DNA from: Streptomyces sp. AC512_CC834
GTDB taxonomy: Bacteria; Actinomycetota; Actinomycetes; Streptomycetales; Streptomycetaceae
Length of the DNA: 64,000 nt
Assembly (NCBI RefSeq): GCF_019049325.1
Contig: NZ_JAGMUO010000060.1
Location: forward strand, 4,681-68,680
Direction of reading: 5' to 3'
Position 1 is the stretch's first letter. Each line of letters starts with the position of its first letter. The translations under genes were made by a program, and so were the position numbers. Under the pieces are notes generated by a model, which saw nothing but the letters and a program-made list of their open reading frames with translations, searched no databases and was not told where the DNA came from. Below are positions 14,409 to 22,011 of this stretch, one piece after another.

Positions 14409-17207
14409 CTACAGCGCCTCTTTCCGCGTCAGGTGGTTGAAGACCAGCCACCCCGGCAGCACCGGCAGCCACAGTGTGAGCAGTCGGTAGAGCAGTACCG
14501 CGGGCGCGGCGACCTCCTTGGGGAGGCCGACGGCGATCAGACCGACCGTCAGCGTCGCCTCCACCGCGCCCACACCGCCCGGCGTCGGCGCGGCGGACCC
14601 CAGGGCGTTGCCCGCGAGGAAGACGACCGCGACGCTCGCCAGACTGATCGACGTCGACTCGTCACCGAAGGCGCGGATCGAGGCGTCCAGGCACATCACG
14701 AAACAGGCCGTGAGCAGGAGCATGCCGCCGATGCCGGTGACCAGCTTCTGCGGCCGTTGCAGCACGTCCAGCATGCGGGGCACGACCCCGGCGAAGAGCG
14801 ACCGCACGCGCGTGACGAGGAATTTGCGCAGGAACGGCACCGACGTCACCACCAGCACCAGTACCGCCACGGTCAGCAGACCCGCGATGACCGTCCGGGA
14901 CGGCGACAGCGACGGCGTCTTCTCGGTGCCGGTCAGATAGCCGAAGGACAGCAGCATCAGGATGTGGCAGCCGAGCCCGAACAACTGGGACGCGCCGACA
15001 CTCGCCACCGCGAGCCCCGGGCGCACGCCCGCGCGTTGCAGGAAGCGGGTGTTCAGGGCGACGCCGCCGACCGCCGCGGGCGCGACGATCTTCACGAAGG
15101 ACCCGGCGACCTGCGCGGCCACGGTGCGCAGGAACGGCACCCTCTCGGGTACGAAGCCCAGCAGGGACATCGCCGCCGCGATGTAGCTCGCCGCCGAGAA
15201 CAGCACGGCCGCGGCCACCCAGCCCCACTCGGCGTTCGAGATCAGCGGCCCGAGCTCGATGTGGGTGAGCTGCGTCAGCAGGAAGTAGGCGCCGATCGCG
15301 CCGGCGATGAAGCTGATCAGGGTGCGCGGCCGCACCCGCTCCAGGCGGGCCGGCTCGACAGGGGCTTGTGGCCTGATGCGCAGCACCGCGTGGCGGATCT
15401 GGGTGAGCAGATCCTCCTCGCGCACCTCCTCCAGGGCCTCGTCGACGGCCCTCTTCTCGGCCCGCTGCTCGGCACGTACGGCTTTTTTGTCTGGCTTGTC
15501 GCCCTTGGTGGGCTTGTCGGTCTGATCGGGTGCGGGGCTCGCGTCGTCGCTGTCGGCCGCCTCCGCGCGAGCCGCCTTGGCCTGCCGGGACGACTCCAGG
15601 ACCGCCTCGCGCTCGCGCTGGGCCCGTTCCCGGGCCAGTTTGCGCAGGGTCGCGCGCGTGGAGCGGCTGAGCGCGATGGGCTGCAGCATGGGCAGGCAGT
15701 CCGCCACGGTGTCGGGGCCGAGGACGCCCACCGCCGACGCGACCGCGCGCTCGGCGCCGACCCGCAGGCCGAGCGTCACGAGGAGCTGGGAGATGTCCAT
15801 GCGCAGCAGCAGGTCGCCGGCGGCGATCTCGCCGATGCGCAGGTCGGTGAGGATCACTGTGCCGGAACGATCCACCAGGATCGCGTCGCCCACCAGCCTG
15901 CGGTGCGCGATACGCCGCGACTGCAGGGCCCGCACCTGCTCCCAGGTGTCACGCAGCAGGTCGTCGGTGATCTCCTCGTCCGCCAACGAGTCCAGGGAGC
16001 GCCCGCCGGTGTGCTCGTAGACGAGCATCACGGCGTCGGGACCCAGCTCGGACGTCGCGATCAGCTTGGGGGCGTTGGCGCCGGCCCCGATCGCGGCGTA
16101 GGCGAGCAGCGCCTCCTGCTCGAGGGCCTGCCGCAGCGAGGGAAGGCTGCTGCGGGTGGCGAAGCCGCGCAGCGTCAGATTGCGCCACGCGCGGTAGAAG
16201 AAGCCCTGCGCCTGCTGCTCGCGGTCCACCACCGTCACGTCGAGCGGCCGGCCGTCCTCCAGTGTGACGAAGTAGCGGCGGCCGCGGTCACCGGTCTCCG
16301 CGTTGTCCGGCGGCGCTTCCTGCCGGGCGGCGGTCACCGGGCGGAACCCGACGTGCCGCAGGCCCGCCATCAGCGTCCGTCCCGTGGGGCGGACGTTGGG
16401 GGAGCCGACCGCGTACAGCGTGCCGTAGGCCACGGTCCAGCCGATGAGGACGGTCAGGATGATCGAGAACGGCGTCGTGTAGCCGGTGACGAGCATCGAG
16501 AAGGCGTCGAGGAGCAGCACGATCCACAGCACCGCGCGCCAGCGGGGTCTGCGGGACATGCCGACGGCCGTCATGTACGCGATGACCGGCGCCAGGTAGC
16601 CGTGCACCGGGTCGGTCAGCGCGTGGATGTCACCCGGCGACGGCTGGGTGAGTGCCTCCTGGATGGAGCCGGGAGCGGCCTTGGCGACCCACAGGTCGGT
16701 GGCGAGGGTCACCCCGTGGGCGAGGACCGCCGCCAGTACGCCGTCGGCGATCCGCAGCCCGTCCCGTTTGATCAGCCGCTCGATCGCGAAGGCGACCGGC
16801 ACCAGGAGGATCGCGATGCTGGAGGCCAGTCCCGCGATCTTGATGAGCAGGTCGGGCGCCTGTCCGGTGCCTTTGTTGATGTCCTGTTCGAGGCCCGAGG
16901 TGGTGCCGTGCGCGAAGGCGGCGACGGCGAGGAGTACGGCGACGGCGAGCACGCCCACCAGGAGGCGCATCAGGTCGGACGGGCGGTGCACGCGCGCGGG
17001 GAGCAGCGGTTCGTCGCCCTCAACCTCGTCGATGTGCGCCACGTCGTCGGGGTCGGCGGCCGTCGCTCCCGACGGCGTGGCCGGGGTCGTCCGCTCGCCG
17101 GCCTCCCCCTCGCCTGCCTTCCCGTCACCTGCCTCCGCGGTGTCCGGGCGCGACGAAGCGTCAGAGGTGCCCTCGGCGTCCTCGGGGTGCACACCCTGCT
17201 GCTTCAT
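14409..17207 (-). CDS. Large membrane protein: kinase-like domain plus LPG-synthase/UPF0104 flippase domain
   Basis: About 932 residues. After an acidic cytosolic start, helices between residues about 70 and 250 form a first membrane block. Residues about 300-520 resemble a degraded protein-kinase/RIO fold (VMLVYEHTGGRSL, then RIAHRRLVGDAILVDRSG and TVILTDLRIGEIA in the positions of the catalytic and DFG loops, with key Asp residues altered). A charged Lys/Glu stretch (about 545-600) leads to a C-terminal block of about eight helices with SAAPTPGGVGAVE, the signature of the lysylphosphatidylglycerol synthase TM/UPF0104 family. I expect a lipid-linked sugar or phospholipid flippase regulated by the kinase-like domain. 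Start MKQQGVHPED chosen for GAAGAGG upstream; GTG at 17231 is the alternative. Mycobacterial Rv3205c region has no clear equivalent. Confidence 0.82.
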   Translation of the reverse strand: MKQQGVHPEDAEGTSDASSRPDTAEAGDGKAGEGEAGERTTPATPSGATAADPDDVAHIDEVEGDEPLLPARVHRPSDLMRLLVGVLAVAVLLAVAAFAHGTTSGLEQDINKGTGQAPDLLIKIAGLASSIAILLVPVAFAIERLIKRDGLRIADGVLAAVLAHGVTLATDLWVAKAAPGSIQEALTQPSPGDIHALTDPVHGYLAPVIAYMTAVGMSRRPRWRAVLWIVLLLDAFSMLVTGYTTPFSIILTVLIGWTVAYGTLYAVGSPNVRPTGRTLMAGLRHVGFRPVTAARQEAPPDNAETGDRGRRYFVTLEDGRPLDVTVVDREQQAQGFFYRAWRNLTLRGFATRSSLPSLRQALEQEALLAYAAIGAGANAPKLIATSELGPDAVMLVYEHTGGRSLDSLADEEITDDLLRDTWEQVRALQSRRIAHRRLVGDAILVDRSGTVILTDLRIGEIAAGDLLLRMDISQLLVTLGLRVGAERAVASAVGVLGPDTVADCLPMLQPIALSRSTRATLRKLARERAQREREAVLESSRQAKAARAEAADSDDASPAPDQTDKPTKGDKPDKKAVRAEQRAEKRAVDEALEEVREEDLLTQIRHAVLRIRPQAPVEPARLERVRPRTLISFIAGAIGAYFLLTQLTHIELGPLISNAEWGWVAAAVLFSAASYIAAAMSLLGFVPERVPFLRTVAAQVAGSFVKIVAPAAVGGVALNTRFLQRAGVRPGLAVASVGASQLFGLGCHILMLLSFGYLTGTEKTPSLSPSRTVIAGLLTVAVLVLVVTSVPFLRKFLVTRVRSLFAGVVPRMLDVLQRPQKLVTGIGGMLLLTACFVMCLDASIRAFGDESTSISLASVAVVFLAGNALGSAAPTPGGVGAVEATLTVGLIAVGLPKEVAAPAVLLYRLLTLWLPVLPGWLVFNHLTRKEAL

Positions 17208-17362
17208 CGCCTCTTCTTGCTCTCGTATCACTGGTCACCGCCCGCACGATGGTGGCATGCCGCGTCGGTCTCGGCAGGCATCAGGGTGCCCGTGCGGGCC
17301 GCACAGTCTGCCCGAAGCGCCGCTTCCGGGCGAGGGACGCGCACCGTCGGCATCGCGTCGCG

Positions 17363-17385
17363 TTGTCGGTGCGGTGCGGCAGGAT
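17363..17385 (+). promoter_or_regulatory. PafBC-type DNA-damage promoter of the ATL gene
   Basis: TTGTCGGTGCG (17363-17373), then 6 nt, then CAGGAT (17380-17385). The known RecA-independent DNA-damage promoter of actinobacteria reads TTGTCAGTGGC-N6-TAGGGT; the spacing is exact and the TTGTC.GTG core is kept. The ATG follows 7 nt later, so the message would be leaderless. Confidence 0.6.
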
Positions 17386-17392
17386 GGGGCGG

Positions 17393-17779
17393 ATGAGCGA
17401 GCAGAGCCTTCCGGACGGCGTCCGCCCGGAGAACGCGGACGCGCTGCCCGAGTACGCCGAGCGTGTCCTCGATGTGACCGAACTGATCCCACGGGGCCGC
17501 GTCATGACGTACGGGGACGTCGCCGAGTATCTGGAGGAGGGGGGACCCCGGCAGGTCGGCCGGGTGATGTCCCTCTACGGAGGAGGTGTTCCGTGGTGGC
17601 GTGTCGTCCGCGCGGACGGGGTCCTGCTCGCGGGGCAGGAACTGGAGGCGCTCGACCGCTACCGGGAGGAAGGCACACCGCTGAAGGAGGCGAGCAGAGC
17701 CGCCGAGGGGCACGTGCCGCGCCTCGACCTGAAGCGGGCGCGGTGGGACGGCGGCGGACGCGCACAGGGTCACACCTGA
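17393..17779 (+). CDS. MGMT-family alkyltransferase-like (ATL) DNA-repair protein
   Basis: 128 residues, matching the DNA-binding MGMT domain with VTELIPRGRVMTYGDVAEYL and GGGVPWWRVVRADG. In true O6-alkylguanine transferases the active site is PCHR; here it reads PWWR (67-70), so the acceptor cysteine is replaced by Trp. That defines ATL proteins, which bind O6-alkylguanine without removing it and flag the lesion for nucleotide excision repair. Length is right for a single-domain ATL. It has a DNA-damage-type promoter immediately before the start and lies beside the AdnAB genes; M. tuberculosis has an equivalent (Rv3204) in the same place. Confidence 0.9.
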   Translation: MSEQSLPDGVRPENADALPEYAERVLDVTELIPRGRVMTYGDVAEYLEEGGPRQVGRVMSLYGGGVPWWRVVRADGVLLAGQELEALDRYREEGTPLKEASRAAEGHVPRLDLKRARWDGGGRAQGHT

Positions 17780-18045
17780 CAGCTTCCGCCATGCGGCCGA
17801 CCGATGTGTGGCCTGTGATCCGTACGAGGTAAACGGGACACTTCGGGCACGTCCGTGGCATGACGTACGTTCGTGGGGCGGGGGACGTCCGTGCCGCGAG
17901 TGACCCGAGGGAAGAAGAGGAAGCGCCACTTCCGCCTCATTCGTCGGCGTAGCGTCGGCCGCACGTGCCCCGCTCATCCCGCGGTCACCGCCCCGCCCGC
18001 GGCGCGGACGGCCCACCAGCACACCCACCAGGACCGGCGAACCAC

Positions 18046-21000
18046 GTGAGCTCCTCTTCCTCCACAGGACACCCGTCGCACCCCCCGGTGCGACGGGGGA
18101 GCCGTGGCGCTTACCGACTGGTGCGTACCCCGCCGGCACGCATGAATCCCCCTCGTCTGGACGCCACACAGCGCGCCGTGGTTGACCACCCGGCCGGACC
18201 GCTGCTCGTCCTCGCGGGGCCGGGCACCGGCAAGACCACCACGCTGGTCGAGTCGGTGGCGGACCGGATCGCCAAGGGCGGCGATCCCGAGCGCGTCCTG
18301 GTGCTGACCTTCAGTCGCAAGGCGGCCGTCGAGCTGCGCGACCGGATGGCGCTGCGCATGGGTGCCGCGCGTGCCCCCCGGGCGACGACCTTTCACTCCT
18401 TCGGTTACGCCCTGGTCCGCGCCCACCAGGACAGCGAGCTCTTCGTGGAGCCCCTGCGGCTGCTGTCCGGCCCGGAGCAGGACGTGACGGTGCGCGAGCT
18501 GCTCGCCGGGCAGGTGGACCTGGAGCGGCTCGGGCTGGCCCATGTGCGCTGGCCCGACGAGCTGCGAGCCTGCCTGACCACCCGCGGCTTCGCCGACGAG
18601 GTCCGCGCGGTGCTCGCCCGCAGCCGCGAACTGGGTCTCGGCCCGGAGGCCCTGGGGGCCTTCGCCCGGCGCATCGGCCGCCCCGACTGGCGCGCCGCCG
18701 CCGTCTTCCTCGCCGAGTACCTCGACGTGCTCGACCTCCAGGGCGTGCTCGACTACGCGGAACTGGTCCACCGCGCGGTGCTCCTCGCCCGCCGCCCCGA
18801 GGTCGCCGCGCGCCTGAGCGCCCAGTACGACGCGGTGTACGTCGACGAGTACCAGGACACCGACCCGGCCCAGGTACGGCTGCTGCACGCCCTGGCGGGC
18901 GGGGGACGCACCCTCGTCGCCTTCGGCGACCCCGATCAGTCGATCTACGCCTTCCGGGGCGCGGACGTCAACGGCATCCTCGACTTCCCGGACGCCTTCC
19001 CGCGCGCGGACGGCCGTCCGGCGCCGGTCGAGGTGCTGCGGACCTCACGCCGGTCCGGGGCCGGCCTGCTCGCCGCCACCCGGCTGCTGACCCAGCGCAT
19101 GCCGCTGACCCGCCTTCCCGCCGACAAGGTCCGCGCCCACCGCGATCTCGCCCCGGTGCGGGACGGCGGGCGCGTCGAGGTGTACACGTACCCGACCTCC
19201 GGCACCGAGCTGGACAACATCGCCGACATCCTGCGCCGGGCGCACCTCGAGGACGGCGTCCCCTGGGGCGACATGGCCGTCCTGGTGCGGGCCGGCTCGC
19301 GCACCATCCCCACGCTCCGCCGTGCCCTCACCGCGGCCGGCGTCCCCCTGGACATCGACGGCGACGACCTCCCCCTTCGCCACGAACCGGCGGTGGCACC
19401 GCTGCTGACGGCACTGCGAGCCGTGGCGCAGGCCGAGGCGGGGGAGGCCCGGGGCGCGGCCGACGGCGGTGACGCGACCCGAGCCGATGCCGACGCCGAT
19501 CCAGCCGCGAAGACCACACCCGAGCCGACGTCGAACGCCGAGCCGGAGCCCGATGCCGAGCCGGGGCCTGGGGTTGGGCTGGAGCTTGGGGTCGACACGG
19601 GGCCCGGGGCCGGGACGGGGCTTGGGATCGACTCGGGGCCTGGGGGCGGGCTGGGGCCTGGGGCCGGGCTGGGGCCTGGCGCCGACACGGAGCCCGATGC
19701 CGGGCTGGGGCCCGATGCCGAGCCCGGGCCTGGGGTCGACTCGGAGCCTGGCGTCGAGCCGGGGCCCGATGCCGAGCCAGAGCCTGGCGCCGACACGGAG
19801 CCCGATGCCGAGCCGGTGCCTAGGGCCGAGCCGGGGTCTAGGGCCGGGCTGGGGCCTGGCGCCGAGCCGGGGCCTGGGGGTGCCTCGGAGCCTGGCGTCG
19901 ACACGGAGCCCGACGCCGAGCCAGAGTTCGACGCCGAGCTGGAGCCTGGGGCCGACACGGAGCCCGGCGGCGACACCGAGGTGGAGTCCGCGACGGGTGA
20001 ACGTGCAGGCCGCGTGGACGGGTCGTGCTGGCTGTCCACCGAGACCGCCCTGGCCCTGCTCACCTCGCCCCTCGCCGGCATGGACGCCGCAGACCTGCGC
20101 CGCCTCGGCCGCGCCCTGCGCGACGAGCAGCGTGCCGCCGGCAATCCGCTGCCGCCGCCGTCGGACGAACTGCTCGCGCGGGCCCTCGCCGAGCCGGAGC
20201 GGCTCGCCGTGCACGACCCCGCGTACGCGCGCGGCGCCCAGCGCCTCGGCGCACTGCTCCGCAGGGCCCGTGAGCGCCTGGCGGGAGGCGGCAGCGCCGA
20301 GGAGGCGCTGTGGGACCTGTGGGACGGCACCCCGTGGCCCACCCGCCTCGAACGCTCCGCCCGGCGCGGCGGCGCGGCCGGCCGCAACGCCGACCGCGAC
20401 CTGGACGCCGTGTGCGCGCTGTTCGCGACGGCCGCCCGCGCGGAGGAGCGCACCGGCGGCCGGGGCGCCCTGAACTTCCTGGAGGAGGTCGACGCCGAGG
20501 ACATCGCCGCCGACACCCTCACGCGGCGTGCCGTACGCCCCGACGCCGCTCGCCTGATGACCGCGCACCGCTCCAAGGGGCTGGAATGGCGGCTGGTCGT
20601 CGTCGCGGGCGTTCAGGAGGGCCTGTGGCCCGACCTGCGCCGCCGCGGCTCCCTGCTGGAGGCCGACCGGATCGGCCGCGACGGACTCGCCGAACCCCTC
20701 ACCCCCGGCGCTCTGCTCGCCGAAGAACGCCGCTTGTTCTACGTGGCCGCCACACGCGCGCGTGAACGGCTCGTCGTGACCGCGGTGAAGGCACCGTCCG
20801 ACGACGGGGACCAGCCCTCCCGGTTCCTGACCGAACTCGGCGTCGTACCCGCCGACGTCACGGGCCGTCCGCGCCGCCCTCTCGCCGTCGCCGCGCTCGT
20901 CGCGGAACTGCGCGCCACCACCGTCGATCCCCGCGTCTCCGAACCCCTCAGGGAGGCCGCCGCCCGCCGCCTGGCCCGCCTCGCCGGCCTGGCCGACGAG

Positions 21001-21909
21001 GACGGCCGCCCCTTGGTGCCGTCCGCCCATCCCTACCGCTGGTGGGGCATGTGGGACCCGACCGAGAGCAAGGTGCCGCTGCGCGACCGCGACCAGCCCG
21101 TCACGCTCTCGGGCAGCGCCCTGGACCAGCTCGCCAACACCTGCGCCCTGCAGTGGTTCCTGGGCCGTGAGGTGAAGGCCGACGCGCCCGCGACCGCTGC
21201 CCAGGGCTTCGGCAACGTGGTGCACGTACTCGCCGACGAGGTGGCCTCCGGACACACCCCCGCCGACCTCGCCGTGCTCATGGAGCGCCTGGACTCCGTG
21301 TGGAACGCGCTCGCCTTCGACGCGCCGTGGAAGTCGGCGCAGGAGAAGGCCAACGCGCGCGTGGCGCTCGAACGCTTCCTGAAGTGGCACGTCATGGACC
21401 GTGCCGGGCGCACCCCGGTGGCGAGCGAGCACGACTTCGACGTGACCCTGGAGGCGGGCGACTACGAGGTGCGCGTCCGCGGCCAGTTGGACCGCGTGGA
21501 GGCCGACGGCGACGGCCGCGCCTACGTCGTCGACTTCAAGACCGGCAAACAGGCGCCCACGTCCGCGGAGGTGGCCCGCCACCCCCAACTCGCCGTCTAC
21601 CAGCTCGCCGTCCGCGAGGGCGCCGTCGACGGGGCCTTCGACGGCATACGCCCCGAACCGGGCGGAGCCGAACTCGTCCAGTTGCGCCAGGGCGCGCCCA
21701 AGCGGGACGGCGGCGAGACCCTGCCCAAGGTGCAGGTTCAGGAGTCGCAGGAGGGCGAGGCGGGCGAGTGGGTCGCAGACCTGCTGGCCACGGCCGCGGG
21801 CAAGGTCCTCGACGAACGGTTCACCCCGACCGCGGGCCAGCACTGCACCCACTGCGCCTTCCGGGCGTCGTGCAGCGCGCGGCCCGAGGGACGGCACGTC
21901 GTCGAGTGA
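18046..21909 (+). CDS. adnA: AdnA, helicase-nuclease subunit of AdnAB
   Basis: About 1287 residues. UvrD/Rep-type motor: Walker A AGPGTGKT (57-64), motif II VDEYQDT (266-272), MTAHRSKGLEW in the 2A domain. C-terminal PD-(D/E)XK nuclease: VVDFKTGK with Asp1163 and Lys1165, framed by Cys1033, Cys1267, Cys1270 and Cys1276, the four-cysteine Fe-S arrangement of AddB-like nucleases. With AdnB it resects double-strand breaks. A Glu-Pro-Gly-rich insert of about 150 residues (499-649) interrupts the motor between LLTALRAVAQAE and ALALLTSPLAG, making the protein longer than mycobacterial AdnA (about 1055). Start GTG 18046 chosen by family-like SSSSSTGHPS; the frame is open to 17965. No clear promoter was found. 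Confidence 0.92.
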   Translation: MSSSSSTGHPSHPPVRRGSRGAYRLVRTPPARMNPPRLDATQRAVVDHPAGPLLVLAGPGTGKTTTLVESVADRIAKGGDPERVLVLTFSRKAAVELRDRMALRMGAARAPRATTFHSFGYALVRAHQDSELFVEPLRLLSGPEQDVTVRELLAGQVDLERLGLAHVRWPDELRACLTTRGFADEVRAVLARSRELGLGPEALGAFARRIGRPDWRAAAVFLAEYLDVLDLQGVLDYAELVHRAVLLARRPEVAARLSAQYDAVYVDEYQDTDPAQVRLLHALAGGGRTLVAFGDPDQSIYAFRGADVNGILDFPDAFPRADGRPAPVEVLRTSRRSGAGLLAATRLLTQRMPLTRLPADKVRAHRDLAPVRDGGRVEVYTYPTSGTELDNIADILRRAHLEDGVPWGDMAVLVRAGSRTIPTLRRALTAAGVPLDIDGDDLPLRHEPAVAPLLTALRAVAQAEAGEARGAADGGDATRADADADPAAKTTPEPTSNAEPEPDAEPGPGVGLELGVDTGPGAGTGLGIDSGPGGGLGPGAGLGPGADTEPDAGLGPDAEPGPGVDSEPGVEPGPDAEPEPGADTEPDAEPVPRAEPGSRAGLGPGAEPGPGGASEPGVDTEPDAEPEFDAELEPGADTEPGGDTEVESATGERAGRVDGSCWLSTETALALLTSPLAGMDAADLRRLGRALRDEQRAAGNPLPPPSDELLARALAEPERLAVHDPAYARGAQRLGALLRRARERLAGGGSAEEALWDLWDGTPWPTRLERSARRGGAAGRNADRDLDAVCALFATAARAEERTGGRGALNFLEEVDAEDIAADTLTRRAVRPDAARLMTAHRSKGLEWRLVVVAGVQEGLWPDLRRRGSLLEADRIGRDGLAEPLTPGALLAEERRLFYVAATRARERLVVTAVKAPSDDGDQPSRFLTELGVVPADVTGRPRRPLAVAALVAELRATTVDPRVSEPLREAAARRLARLAGLADEDGRPLVPSAHPYRWWGMWDPTESKVPLRDRDQPVTLSGSALDQLANTCALQWFLGREVKADAPATAAQGFGNVVHVLADEVASGHTPADLAVLMERLDSVWNALAFDAPWKSAQEKANARVALERFLKWHVMDRAGRTPVASEHDFDVTLEAGDYEVRVRGQLDRVEADGDGRAYVVDFKTGKQAPTSAEVARHPQLAVYQLAVREGAVDGAFDGIRPEPGGAELVQLRQGAPKRDGGETLPKVQVQESQEGEAGEWVADLLATAAGKVLDERFTPTAGQHCTHCAFRASCSARPEGRHVVE
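19540..19990 (+). repeat. Degenerate GC-rich minisatellite inside adnA
   Basis: About 450 bp built from variants of GCCGAGCCGGGGCCTGGG and GACACGGAGCCCGATGCC, encoding E-P-x-P-G-A/D-A runs. Period is mainly 18 and 36 bp and always a multiple of three, so the frame is held. Confidence 0.85.
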
Positions 21910-21981
21910 GCGGGGTGTGACAAGTCGCACCACGTCGGTCGACCTGCGCTTCTCTCGCCCCCGAGGGAGATCCGGCACCCA

Positions 21982-22004
21982 CTGTCAGTGCCCGCCGCTA
22001 GCCT
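21982..22004 (+). promoter_or_regulatory. PafBC-type DNA-damage promoter of adnB
   Basis: CTGTCAGTGCC (21982-21992), 6 nt, TAGCCT (21999-22004), against the consensus TTGTCAGTGGC-N6-TAGGGT. Only two of eleven upstream positions differ. The GTG of adnB follows 7 nt later, so the transcript is leaderless. Confidence 0.72.
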
Positions 22005-22011
22005 CTCTGAC

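Noticed and set aside
14325..17396. Very long plus-strand open frame of over 1000 codons opposite the flippase gene
   Set aside because: Arg/Gln/Gly-rich shadow of the real minus-strand gene; no domains, and GC codon bias alone keeps it open.
17393..17779. Active O6-methylguanine methyltransferase
   Set aside because: The acceptor cysteine is replaced (PWWR), so it is an ATL protein.
19045..21978. Long minus-strand frame opposite adnA
   Set aside because: Antisense shadow with no recognisable domain; AdnA motifs are all on the plus strand.
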